A stretch of DNA of 8,060 nt from CAZJDV01 sp964544865 (GTDB lineage: Bacteria > Chloroflexota > Dehalococcoidia > Lucifugimonadales > CAJWER01): the NCBI GenBank assembly GCA_964544865.1, contig CAZJDV010000099.1:1-8060 (forward strand), given 5' to 3'. Positions within the stretch are counted from its first letter, which is position 1. Every line of letters begins with the position of its first letter. The notes below the pieces were generated by a model that saw only the letters and a program-made list of their open reading frames with translations, did not search any database and had not been told where the DNA came from. Both the position numbers and the translations under genes were made by a program. Shown here in pieces: positions 1 through 6,212 of this stretch.

Positions 1-53
1 TGACTGTAGCTTAGCTGGCCCCGATTCGTGTCCGAAGGATTGGGTCCACCTCA
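1..53 (-). mobile_element. possible terminal end of an IS3-like insertion sequence, running off the left edge
   Basis: Read on the minus strand from 53, the sequence starts TGAGGTGGACCC and continues with GGACAC and a GCTAAG-type stretch. IS3-family left ends begin with TG and carry a spaced GGAC(A/C)C-type motif followed by a similar tail. No transposase is in the window; it would lie beyond position 1. The adjacent sequence (54-156) is more AT-rich than the rest of the window and resembles no gene I know, which fits a disrupted junction. I cannot see the other inverted repeat or a target duplication, so this is resemblance only. Confidence 0.28.
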
Positions 54-156
54 GTGTTAAGGAAAGCAAGTTTCTTATCTCCCTCTTTCGCCTACCTTCC
101 GAACGAACACCTCGACTCGATAATTCTTTCCAGCCAGACGTAGTCCTTCTCTTATA
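54..156. other. non-coding or scrambled junction sequence, nothing recognised
   Basis: This short, relatively AT-rich stretch lies between the recognisable sugar-isomerase remnant and the possible insertion-sequence end. The minus-strand frame of the isomerase stays open through it, but the translation (rich in R, K and S) no longer resembles the isomerase family. A neighbouring frame reads KDYVWLERIIE from about 141 downwards and then stops; I do not recognise it. Confidence 0.4.
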
Positions 157-711
157 GGCGAAGTTCACCGGGTCCATGTTGAACCGAAGCGCGTCCGAGC
201 CGACCGCGTCGATCAGCTCGACGACCCGTCCAGGCGTGTCCAGAATGGACAGGACGTGGCCCTCGACGGCCAGCAACACACCATATTCCTCGGCGGCGGC
301 GCACACCTGTTTGAGGCTGTCCACGAGGGTGTCGAACGTCTCGGACCTGTAGTTGTCCGGGTGCGGGTACCATGACCCTCTTGGGTTCAGGCTTTCTGGG
401 CGGATGTAGAGGTTTCCCGCCCCGAGCTAGGTCGTGACCCTGCACATGTGCTGCAGCGAGCGAATGCCCTCGCGCCGCTCGCTGGGGTCGGCGGCGATCA
501 GGTCAGGGTGCTGCGCCACCGTTTGGCAGGGCTCGACGCCGCCGGCTTCCATGACGGCCCTCAATCTCCTGACGTCTGCTTCCGTCACGGCCAGCGGCTC
601 GGAGAATCGGCAGGCGGTCCCGGTGAACCCATGTGCGCGGATTCCGGCCATCGTGGCCTCGCTCACCGCGCCGAGGTGTGCGGGCATCAGCCCTTGAATG
701 CCTAGATGCAT
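157..711 (-). pseudogene. sugar phosphate isomerase/epimerase-like TIM-barrel gene, broken by an in-frame TAG and truncated
   Basis: ATG at 709-711 follows a purine-rich AGGGAG site. The first 94 codons read like the start of an AP-endonuclease-2-type sugar isomerase/epimerase barrel (MHLGIQGLMPAHLG, then a segment rich in TEADVRRLRAVMEAGG). A TAG at 427-429 interrupts it. The same frame continues at once with good family sequence: LGAGNLYIRPESLNPRG, then a central VLLAVEGH strand (metal-site region), then LRFNMDPVNF. No frameshift is needed, so a single nonsense mutation separates two intact halves. Family resemblance ends after NMDPVNF near 157, and the C-terminal third, including the usual HAKD-type strand, is absent. 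Such enzymes normally isomerise or epimerise sugars or keto-sugars. This copy is probably dead, unless the TAG is read through. It lies 49 bases after the deacylase gene, beyond a hairpin. Confidence 0.7.
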
Positions 712-745
712 CGCTTCCGGCTCCCTAGCTGGCGTATCTCAACGG

Positions 746-782
746 ACCTCGGACGAGGCATCAATGGGGCCTCGTCCGAGGT
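746..782 (-). terminator. 14-bp perfect hairpin spanning the deacylase stop codon
   Basis: Arms 746-759 (ACCTCGGACGAGGC) and 769-782 are exact reverse complements around a nine-base loop (760-768). The TGA of the deacylase gene (761-763) falls inside the loop. No clear T-run follows on the minus strand, so this is either a weak intrinsic terminator or an mRNA 3'-end or attenuator structure between the deacylase and the downstream isomerase remnant. The hairpin is certain; its role is inferred. Confidence 0.5.
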
Positions 783-1270
783 TTGGACAGACCTGCGATG
801 ACCTGCGCGTTTGGGATCACGTCAAAGACCTCCGGACCGACCTTTATCTTGGACGACCGGCTGCCGGACCCCAGGATCACGTAGTCCAGCGTCATCAGAT
901 TATCGTCGACGTAGACGGGAATGTGGGAGGGCAGCGTGAACGGTGTGACCCCGCCGATCATCATATCGGTCACAGTCATCGTCTGTTCCGCGGAGGCGAA
1001 CGAGGCGCGGGAGACGCCCATCAGCTTGCGCACGGTCTTGTTGACGTCGAGACGCATCGAGCCCCTCACGATACACGCCGCATATTGGACCGGCTCTCTC
1101 TTCGACGCCACTATGATCGTGTTGCCGCAGTGGTCGACAGGGTACCCGTACTTCTCACAGAACGCCGCCGTGTCGGCGAAGTCCGGGTCGCACTCGATTG
1201 CCTCGTACGATACTCCCATCCCGTCAAGCGCTTCGAGAACCCGGCTAGCTATGTTGGATGCTGAACTCAA
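761..1270 (-). CDS. YbaK/EbsC (ProX-type) aminoacyl-tRNA deacylase
   Basis: Members of this family hydrolyse mischarged aminoacyl-tRNA (for example Cys-tRNAPro or Ala-tRNAPro) in the cytoplasm and act as free-standing editing domains. The roughly 169-residue product has the family outline. An N-terminal helix and VSYEAIECDP strand come first. KREPVQYAACIVRGSMRLD VNKTVRKLMG follows, with the conserved lysine region. Then comes the editing signature GGVTPFTLPSHIPVYVDD and the closing strand TLDYVILGSGSRSSKIKV. The start is uncertain. I prefer TTG at 1268-1270, preceded by GGGAAG; an in-frame TTG at 1340-1342 lies in the tail of the upstream terminator. An internal ATG just before VSYEAIE would shorten it by about 16 residues. 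The gene follows the RRM gene's terminator and its stop lies in a hairpin loop. Which amino acid it edits cannot be told from the sequence. Confidence 0.82.
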   Translation of the reverse strand: MSSASNIASRVLEALDGMGVSYEAIECDPDFADTAAFCEKYGYPVDHCGNTIIVASKREPVQYAACIVRGSMRLDVNKTVRKLMGVSRASFASAEQTMTVTDMMIGGVTPFTLPSHIPVYVDDNLMTLDYVILGSGSRSSKIKVGPEVFDVIPNAQVIAGLSKPRTRPH

Positions 1271-1347
1271 TGCGCAGAGCTTCCCACGGCGGCCAGATTC
1301 TAACGGCTCGGAGCCTCTCCCGCCGTCATGTCGGCATATCAAGAGAA

Positions 1348-1373
1348 GGCGGACGCACCCGCGTGCGTCCGCC
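1348..1373 (-). terminator. intrinsic terminator after the RRM gene
   Basis: A perfect 11-bp GC-rich stem (GGCGGACGCAC at 1348-1358 with its complement at 1363-1373) has a four-base loop. Read on the minus strand it is followed by TTCTCTTG, a moderately T-rich tail. It lies about 90 bases past the RRM stop and just before the deacylase, so it most likely ends the RRM transcript. Confidence 0.7.
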
Positions 1374-1464
1374 GTCTAGATTTCCCATGCTAACTTCGTT
1401 CAGTTTCGCCGACCGCCTGCAAGGAGCGGCTTGGCGTCGCGGGGGCGGTCCGCCCTTCGACGAC

Positions 1465-1803
1465 CTACCACCTTCTCTCGCCGTCGCCGCCGCCATAACC
1501 GCCGCCGCCGCCGCCACCACCACCGTAGCCACCACCACCACCGCCGCCACCTCGCCTGTCCTCTCTGGGCTTGGCTTCGTTGACGGTCAGGGGCCGTCCA
1601 CCGATCTCTTTGGCGTTCAGGGCCTGAATGGCGGCCTCGGCCTGGCCATTGTCCGGCATCTCCACGAAGCCAAATCCTCGCGACCGGCCGGAAAATCGGT
1701 CCATTATTACTCTCGCGGACGTGACTTCACCAAACGAAGCAAACGTGCTCTCAAGCGTTTCGTCGTCGGTGTCGAAAGAAAGGTTGCCGACATAGATGTT
1801 CAC
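1465..1803 (-). CDS. glycine-rich RNA-binding protein with a single RRM
   Basis: This small RNA-binding protein of 112 residues probably acts as an RNA chaperone or in cold or stress responses, as in the cyanobacterial Rbp family. The RRM starts at the first residue: RNP-2 is IYVGNL (3-8) and RNP-1 is RGFGFVEM (42-49), followed by the usual LNAKEIGGRPLTVNEAKPR strand (about 62-80). A tail of two long glycine runs, each ended by tyrosine (85-107), precedes DGERRW. That tail explains the GCC/ACC-like low-complexity DNA at about 1482-1555. I chose GTG at 1801-1803 because GGAGGA lies seven bases upstream and RRM homology begins immediately; an in-frame GTG at 1882-1884 has no such site. The gene has its own long leader and a terminator at 1348-1373, so it is probably monocistronic. 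Confidence 0.9.
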   Translation of the reverse strand: MNIYVGNLSFDTDDETLESTFASFGEVTSARVIMDRFSGRSRGFGFVEMPDNGQAEAAIQALNAKEIGGRPLTVNEAKPREDRRGGGGGGGGYGGGGGGGGGYGGGDGERRW

Positions 1804-1914
1804 GCGGCGCTCCTCCAAATCAGATTCTCCAAATCCATCGCAAGCGTCGCACGTGCCAAACCCATCGTCGGAAACGCAATACACGGAACGTGAATGCAGC
1901 TATGTATCGGAGTC
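1804..1914 (-). promoter_or_regulatory. 5' leader of the RRM gene
   Basis: If the promoter at 1922-1952 is right, the mRNA has a leader of about 110 bases. It holds three similar short segments on the minus strand (GATGGGTTTGG, GATGGATTTGG, CTGATTTGGAGG), the last merging with the ribosome-binding site. Long leaders are usual in cold-shock-type RNA chaperone genes. A temperature or autoregulatory role here is inference. Confidence 0.35.
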
Positions 1915-1921
1915 ACAGGGC

Positions 1922-1952
1922 ATTGTACCACAGGGTCACAATGGTACGCCAA
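1922..1952 (-). promoter_or_regulatory. putative promoter of the RRM gene with overlapping inverted repeats
   Basis: On the minus strand, TACAAT (1922-1927) is a good -10 box. TTGGCG (1947-1952) is a fair -35 box, though the 19-base spacer is long. Two overlapping inverted repeats cover the same bases: CATTGT/ACAATG (1921-1926 with 1938-1943) and GTACCA/TGGTAC (1925-1930 with 1942-1947). They could be an operator, or RNA structure at the end of the upstream oxidoreductase transcript. Confidence 0.35.
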
Positions 1953-1965
1953 TCGAGTTTCCGAC

Positions 1966-3042
1966 CTAAGAATTGGGCTGTCCTGCGGCCTCCTCGATGG
2001 TCTGAGGCCGGCCCGTGGCGTCGCCGCCGGACCACCGGTATGGCCTCGGATAGAGGCTGAGTGAGCGGTCCGCGAGGGGCAGCCTTATGGGCACGTTTCC
2101 AAGCTTCGCCGACATCTTCGCCGCTATGGCGACCTCCAGCGCCTGGCGAAGGTCGTGGCCGGAAACCGCGAGCTCCGTTCCGGTCTCCACCGCGGCCAGG
2201 AAGGACCGGACGGAGCCGGTCAGGTAGCTGTGCTCGCTCCACTGATATGGCGCATACGCGTGCTCGACTCGCAGGCGTGAACCATCGGCGTCAAAGCCCT
2301 TGTAGAGCTCCGGCGGCCCCCAGTCCCATCGGACCAGAGAATCGTCGCTCCACACGTCAACTCCCCTGTAAGGCGTGGCCTGGCTGAAGATCGCGCACTC
2401 GACGCCACTTGTCAGACGGACCATGGCATGGACGAACAGCCCGTCGTCGCTCTCGCCGTCCAGGGCCTCCTGCGGCGTGCCCCACGCCATCACCTCCTCG
2501 ACCTCAGCGCCGGCCAGCAGCCTCAGGACCGAGATATGCTGGCACCCTCCCCCGGAGATCTCGCCGCTTCCCCACCCATGAACGCTCGCTCCGATGATCT
2601 CGCCGAACCTCCCGGAGCGCAGCATGCGCGCGGCCTCCTGCACCTCGTTCATCGCCCGCTGCAGATTGCCTCCCGCGTACACAACCCCGCGCGACTCGCA
2701 CGCCTCCACCATCTCGTCGGCGTCGGAAAGGACCGCCGCGATGGGCTTGTCGCTGGACACCCCCTTTACCCCAGCCTCCGCGCAGGCTATCACCGCCTCT
2801 TTGTAGAACCGGGTCGGGGTCACCACCGCCACGATGTCCGGCACCATGTCCTTCAGAAGCGCGTGGATGTCGGTATACAGCGCCTCGACCCCGAACCTCT
2901 TCCCCACCGCCTCCAGCCGCTCGGGGTTAGACTCCACGATGGCCGCGATCTCCGTGTCCGGGTAGGACGAGTACGCCTCGGCGTAGTTCTGGCCCAGTCT
3001 GCCGCAGCCGACGATGGCGACCCGATGTATCTTGTGTCCCAC
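1966..3042 (-). CDS. Gfo/Idh/MocA family NAD(P)-dependent oxidoreductase
   Basis: This family oxidises or reduces sugars, inositols and keto-glycosides in the cytoplasm using NAD(P). The 358-residue product is full length. An N-terminal Rossmann fold has the dinucleotide loop GCGRLG (12-17) after VAIV. Acidic E37 (VESNP) ends the second strand, which favours NAD over NADP. VVTPTRFYKEAV (73-84) follows. The family EKP motif is DKP (98-100), keeping the lysine. A C-terminal alpha/beta domain contains GGGCQHIS (164-171), where the histidine takes the usual active-site position. The GTG start (3040-3042) sits five bases after AGGAGGAG. It follows the hydrolase gene by 38 bases and is surely cotranscribed with it. 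The pair suggests oxidation of a sugar or keto-glycoside linked to glycan breakdown. The substrate cannot be read. Confidence 0.9.
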   Translation of the reverse strand: MGHKIHRVAIVGCGRLGQNYAEAYSSYPDTEIAAIVESNPERLEAVGKRFGVEALYTDIHALLKDMVPDIVAVVTPTRFYKEAVIACAEAGVKGVSSDKPIAAVLSDADEMVEACESRGVVYAGGNLQRAMNEVQEAARMLRSGRFGEIIGASVHGWGSGEISGGGCQHISVLRLLAGAEVEEVMAWGTPQEALDGESDDGLFVHAMVRLTSGVECAIFSQATPYRGVDVWSDDSLVRWDWGPPELYKGFDADGSRLRVEHAYAPYQWSEHSYLTGSVRSFLAAVETGTELAVSGHDLRQALEVAIAAKMSAKLGNVPIRLPLADRSLSLYPRPYRWSGGDATGRPQTIEEAAGQPNS

Positions 3043-3080
3043 TTTGGCTCCTCCTGAGTGCTGTCTTGCGTATCTGCCGG

Positions 3081-4667
3081 TCAGTAAGATATCACTAATT
3101 CGACGTCGGTCAAGACGATATCGCTAACCATCTGGGGATGGCGCTCGACCAGGACCACCTTGACGCTGTGCTCACCCATAGTCACGTCTCCAGCGCCGAG
3201 GACGGAGCTCAGCCAGACGGCTGGGCCGACGTCGTAGATGTCCGTGGCGAACGGATTTGCGGTGCTGGCCTTCTCGATGTCGTAGCGTGTCTCTACGTCC
3301 TGCCTTTCGGCGCCGTCCCAGTCCAGTCTTACGATGTCGCCCCTGACCCACTGCCGCAGCCTCACCCGCAGCTCGATTCGCTTCGGGATATCGACCGCGA
3401 GGTCGTCCGCCACGGCGAGCTTGATAGTCGGTCCGTCGCCCGTGAGGGTGCGCTTCAGCTCCACCGGCACCTCGCCATGGATCCTGTCGTTGTGGAGTGC
3501 GCCGCGCCACGGCCCCTCGCTCTTCAAGTAGCGGTGTGTGGCAGCGTAGATCTTATCCGTGCCGCGCAGGCTGCCGGGGGAGCCGATCTGGGTGAGAAGC
3601 TCGCGCTTCGAGTCGCGGTCCGCGTACCAGTTGAACACATAGATGCCGGAGGCGCCGGCCGCGTGGTACGTGCCGGCCACGGCCCGGTTTCGCATCCGGT
3701 CCTTGTCCACCGGGTCCTCGGGTCCCACGAAGTGCCCGGCGCCGGAGTGTTCGCCGCTCGGGATCGTCTCATACCATACGTCGAGACCGGGATACACCGC
3801 GACGCCGGCGCACATCTCCAAATAGGACTCGACGTCGATAGAGGGGTCCGTGGCGTACCCGCCCGACGGTATCAGGATGTCGACCAGCCCCTCCGAAATC
3901 CAGGCCGGGATGTCGTATCCAATTCGCCGGCTCATCTCCGGCGTCGGCGCGACCCTGGCGGCCAGATAGAAGGGCCGGCCTCTCCGCGCCGCCAACTCGT
4001 CTGTCATCGTTCGCACAGCGCGCTGCAGATCAGTTAGTGCGTAGCGCAGCCGGTAGGCATGGTCCTCGGGGAGGTGGAAAGCGTGCCTCTGCCAGTCCAA
4101 CTCGACGCCGTCCCAGTCGTACAGCTTGCAGACCTCCTCAATGTGGGCGAACCGGTGCTCGCGGACCTCCTGATGCTCAAGATTCCAGGAGGAGGCGAAC
4201 CACTCACTGTTCAGACCGCCCAGCAGCCACTCGGGGTGCTCGACCCGCAGGCGTGTAAGCTCGGTGCTGTTCATATGCTGAAGGTCTTCGGGCTGGGCCC
4301 CGTCCAGGTGGTTGTCGTTCATGCGGATGGAGGCGTAGACATGGAGGCCCAGCTCGTGGCCGCGGGCCACCACACCCTCCTGAGGGTCCTCGCCGCGCTC
4401 CAGCATTCTCCTCAGGTTCTCGGTGGAGACGTAGCTGCTCGCGTCTTCGTACCTCCGTCCCTGCGCGTCTCCGACGACCTCCAGTCGGTCACTCTCCCAG
4501 GTAGCGGCGTGCTGCCCTACGCACCAGAAATGCGCCCCGACCTGGGTACCGTTAAGCGGCGCATACACCTTCTCGAGGAAGGTCTCCATGGACTGAGGAA
4601 CTTCGGAGAAGCCGTGGGGCGCGCCGTCCCAATTGTAGATGATTCCGTATTCAGGCGGCCTGGGCAT
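3081..4667 (-). CDS. putative TIM-barrel glycoside hydrolase-like protein
   Basis: The 528-residue product has the look of an uncharacterised (beta/alpha)8 glycoside hydrolase-like family. Strand-like blocks occur in order: YGIIYNWDG (7-15), QVGAHFWCV (42-50), GLHVYASIRMNDNH (107-120), YDWDGVELDW (183-192), FYLAARVAPTPEM (233-245), VDILIPSGGYA (262-272), AVYPGLDVWYE (290-300) and ASGIYVFNWY (339-348). E189 and D191 in VELDW lie at the end of a central strand, where clan-A hydrolases put an acidic catalytic residue. From about 395 a beta-rich C-terminal domain (VELKRTLTGDGPTIKLAVADD and on) resembles an accessory sandwich. There is no signal peptide, so it is probably cytoplasmic. ATG at 4665-4667 is preceded by TGGAGG and is preferred to the GTG at 4743-4745, which lies upstream of the promoter. 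First gene of the operon with the oxidoreductase. Family placement is by fold pattern, not a named match. Confidence 0.72.
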   Translation of the reverse strand: MPRPPEYGIIYNWDGAPHGFSEVPQSMETFLEKVYAPLNGTQVGAHFWCVGQHAATWESDRLEVVGDAQGRRYEDASSYVSTENLRRMLERGEDPQEGVVARGHELGLHVYASIRMNDNHLDGAQPEDLQHMNSTELTRLRVEHPEWLLGGLNSEWFASSWNLEHQEVREHRFAHIEEVCKLYDWDGVELDWQRHAFHLPEDHAYRLRYALTDLQRAVRTMTDELAARRGRPFYLAARVAPTPEMSRRIGYDIPAWISEGLVDILIPSGGYATDPSIDVESYLEMCAGVAVYPGLDVWYETIPSGEHSGAGHFVGPEDPVDKDRMRNRAVAGTYHAAGASGIYVFNWYADRDSKRELLTQIGSPGSLRGTDKIYAATHRYLKSEGPWRGALHNDRIHGEVPVELKRTLTGDGPTIKLAVADDLAVDIPKRIELRVRLRQWVRGDIVRLDWDGAERQDVETRYDIEKASTANPFATDIYDVGPAVWLSSVLGAGDVTMGEHSVKVVLVERHPQMVSDIVLTDVELVISY

Positions 4668-4715
4668 TGTGTCCTCCAGGGGGGCTGCCAGACCCTGCGA
4701 TGCGCGAGTGGAGCC

Positions 4716-4721
4716 AGTATA
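4716..4721 (-). promoter_or_regulatory. putative -10 box of the hydrolase-oxidoreductase operon
   Basis: TATACT on the minus strand lies 48 bases before the ATG. The best -35 at proper spacing (TGGCTT-like) is weak, so it may need an activator. It is back to back with the promoter of the plus-strand membrane gene, which shares this intergenic region. Confidence 0.35.
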
Positions 4722-4782
4722 GATCACCGTACTGGGACAAGCCACCCCAAACCACGAGTGAGTCCGGGAGCGTAAGGCATGG

Positions 4783-4788
4783 TAGAAT
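4783..4788 (+). promoter_or_regulatory. putative extended -10 promoter of the membrane protein gene
   Basis: TAGAAT is preceded by TGG, giving an extended -10 element, about 50 bases before the GTG start. No clear -35 box is seen, as is common with extended -10 promoters. It diverges from the hydrolase operon promoter. Confidence 0.4.
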
Positions 4789-4837
4789 AGGGCGATTCCA
4801 AAGATAGCGACTGAAGCACTGAGGGAGGCTTGCCGAG

Positions 4838-5311
4838 GTGTCCTGGCTCTGGCACATAGATGACTTCGACCTGCGCGTGAACTTCGCCCGGTCCAACGGG
4901 CCCGTGGACTTCCTGACGCTACTCACGCGTCTCGTCTTGACGCGGGTGACCAGCATCCTGACATTGATCCTGGCCCCTGTGGACATGGTTCTGAAATTCG
5001 TTGGCAAGGGTCTGATAGCCGTCGTGCTTGGCATGATGCTCCTGATCGTGCTTCACGGCTTGTGGATGATATTCTGGCTGCCGCTCATGGGGATGAGCTG
5101 GGCCTGGGCAAGGTATGCGTGGGCCCGGCCGGTCTTGATCGTGCCCGGCGTCATCATCGCCATCTTCGGCCACATATTCTTGATGCTGGTCCCGGACCCT
5201 CACAAGAACGCGCAATACGTGGTGATGATGACACGGGAGTGGCCCCTGAGCTGGCAGCTCTATAAACCCCCCGAGGCGTTCTTCGAGCAGAACCCGTTCG
5301 CCGAGCGGTAG
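4838..5311 (+). CDS. small multi-pass membrane protein of unknown function
   Basis: I do not recognise this 157-residue protein. It starts with a hydrophilic, aromatic segment (WHIDDFDLRVNFARSNGPVD, 5-24). Three hydrophobic stretches follow: about 37-55 (amphipathic, interrupted by D49 and K53), about 58-86 (LIAVVLGMMLLIVLHGLWMIFWLPLMGM) and about 98-118 (VLIVPGVIIAIFGHIFLMLV). A W/R-rich linker (WAWARYAWARP) joins the last two. The tail (119-157) is soluble and rich in P, W and E. No cleavable signal or known motif is seen. The GTG start lies nine bases after GGGAGG. It is the only plus-strand gene, with its own promoter, and it converges on the acyltransferase gene with 31 bases between stops. 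It could be a small integral membrane scaffold; function unassigned. Confidence 0.75.
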   Translation: MSWLWHIDDFDLRVNFARSNGPVDFLTLLTRLVLTRVTSILTLILAPVDMVLKFVGKGLIAVVLGMMLLIVLHGLWMIFWLPLMGMSWAWARYAWARPVLIVPGVIIAIFGHIFLMLVPDPHKNAQYVVMMTREWPLSWQLYKPPEAFFEQNPFAER

Positions 5312-5322
5312 GCCGGCGTCTC

Positions 5323-5340
5323 CAGGGGGCCCGCGCCCTG
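5323..5340. terminator. weak hairpin between two convergent genes
   Basis: CAGGG (5323-5327) can pair with CCCTG (5336-5340) around a GC-rich loop, in the 31-base gap between the convergent stops at 5311 and 5343. The stem is short and neither side has a T-run, so it is at best a weak two-way terminator. Confidence 0.22.
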
Positions 5341-5342
5341 CG

Positions 5343-6083
5343 CTAATCCGCCGGGGCTTCGCCGAACCGGTCAGGCCAGTAGCCAGGCCAGATGGACTCG
5401 CCCGCATAGGGGCTCTCGGGATGCCAGAAGTCCTTGCGCTGGATGGTGAGCGCCCGGTTGTTGGGCATGTCCAGATGCGCCGGCAGCGGCGAGAAGCGCC
5501 CCGGAACGCCGACGACGAAGCTGCGCGGCGGTACGTCCTTGTTCACAACCGTCCCTGCCGCGACGAAGCTCCGCTCCCCGATGGTTACCCCCGGCAGGAT
5601 GGTGCAGCCGCCGCCGATCATCACGTCGTCTTCGATCGTCGCGCCCCGCGGCTCCGGCATGGGATCGCGTCGGCAGGGGTAGCGGTCGTTGAGGAACGTT
5701 ACACCCGGCCCGACGAAAACGTGGTCCCCGATCCACGTGCGCGACGGAACGTACACGTGGGACATGATGCGGACCCCGTCCCCCATGCGCACGATTCCCT
5801 CGATGGTCGAGTTGTTCAGCAGCGTGCAGTAGTCCCCCATCTTAACCATGGCGCGCACGACGACATTGTGGACGGCGTGGAAGTGGTCCCCGATCTTCAC
5901 GTCGCCGTATATCACGGTGCCTTTGCGCAAGATGGAGTTGCGGCCTATGCTCGCCGGACCGCACTCGGCGTGGTAGCGGTAGCCGATCATGACGTCCTGG
6001 TCGATGAGGGCGCCTTCTCCGATGATCGCGTTGTCGAACCGGCCGGTGTCTCTGCTCGCCTCGATCTTGCCTTGCGTGCCCAT
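5343..6083 (-). CDS. left-handed beta-helix (hexapeptide-repeat) acyltransferase
   Basis: The 246-residue protein is built of hexapeptide repeats of the [LIV]-G-x-x type from about 18 to 185: IIGEGALIDQDVMIG, SIGRNSILRKGTVI, KIGDHFHAVHNVVV, KMGDYCTLLNNSTI, WIGDHVFVGPGVTF, TIEDDVMIGGGCTI, TIGERSFVAAGTVV. It closes with the family ending VPPRSFVVGVPGR (184-196). Such enzymes form trimers and transfer acetyl or acyl groups to nucleotide-sugars or other small acceptors; H71 and H109 are candidate catalytic bases. The loop LNDRYPCRRDPMPEPRG (131-147) matches the acceptor-side loop of WbpD/WlbB-type sugar N-acetyltransferases. A W-rich tail of about 50 residues after the helix (FWHPESPY to WPGYWPDRFGE) is unusual. 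The ATG follows GGGAGG by six bases. It stands alone, with no glycan-synthesis partners in view, so the acceptor is unknown. Confidence 0.85.
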   Translation of the reverse strand: MGTQGKIEASRDTGRFDNAIIGEGALIDQDVMIGYRYHAECGPASIGRNSILRKGTVIYGDVKIGDHFHAVHNVVVRAMVKMGDYCTLLNNSTIEGIVRMGDGVRIMSHVYVPSRTWIGDHVFVGPGVTFLNDRYPCRRDPMPEPRGATIEDDVMIGGGCTILPGVTIGERSFVAAGTVVNKDVPPRSFVVGVPGRFSPLPAHLDMPNNRALTIQRKDFWHPESPYAGESIWPGYWPDRFGEAPAD

Positions 6084-6210
6084 AAGTTTCCTCCCGGGAT
6101 TGCTGATGTGCGATTGGCCCGCGGGACCACGTCGAAAACCCTCCGTTCTTTTCTAGATGCCAGTCACATATGACCTGATTGTCGAGGTGAGGAGCGGAGC
6201 GACGGTCCGG
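6084..6210. other. intergenic region between acyltransferase and DUF559 unit
   Basis: It holds the acyltransferase ribosome-binding site (GGGAGG near 6090-6095) and a short near-palindrome (GTCACATATGAC, 6165-6176) that might be an operator. I see no convincing -35/-10 pair, RNA gene or ORF. Confidence 0.4.
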
Positions 6211-6212
6211 TT

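Noticed and set aside
698..1264. Long plus-strand ORF opposite the deacylase
   Set aside because: The minus strand encodes a clear YbaK-type protein; the plus translation is R/H/D-rich with no family features.
1271..1342. Upstream TTG start for the deacylase at 1340-1342
   Set aside because: It lies in the T-rich tail of the RRM terminator and adds 24 residues unlike the family.
1482..1555. Trinucleotide-like GCC/ACC repeat resembling a microsatellite
   Set aside because: It is explained by the poly-glycine tail codons of the RRM protein.
3138..4037. 299-residue plus-strand ORF opposite the hydrolase
   Set aside because: Antisense shadow of GC-rich coding DNA; valine/arginine/aspartate-rich with no recognisable fold, while the minus frame has ordered barrel blocks and a good ribosome-binding site.
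4668..4745. Upstream GTG start for the hydrolase at 4743-4745
   Set aside because: It would place the start before the likely promoter; the ATG at 4667 has TGGAGG at ideal distance.
5421..6173. 250-residue plus-strand ORF opposite the acyltransferase
   Set aside because: Shadow of the hexapeptide repeats; composition is biased and no start signal is present.
6165..6176. GTCACATATGAC as a CRP/FNR-like operator
   Set aside because: The arms are only four bases and no promoter is seen beside it, so it is too weak to call.
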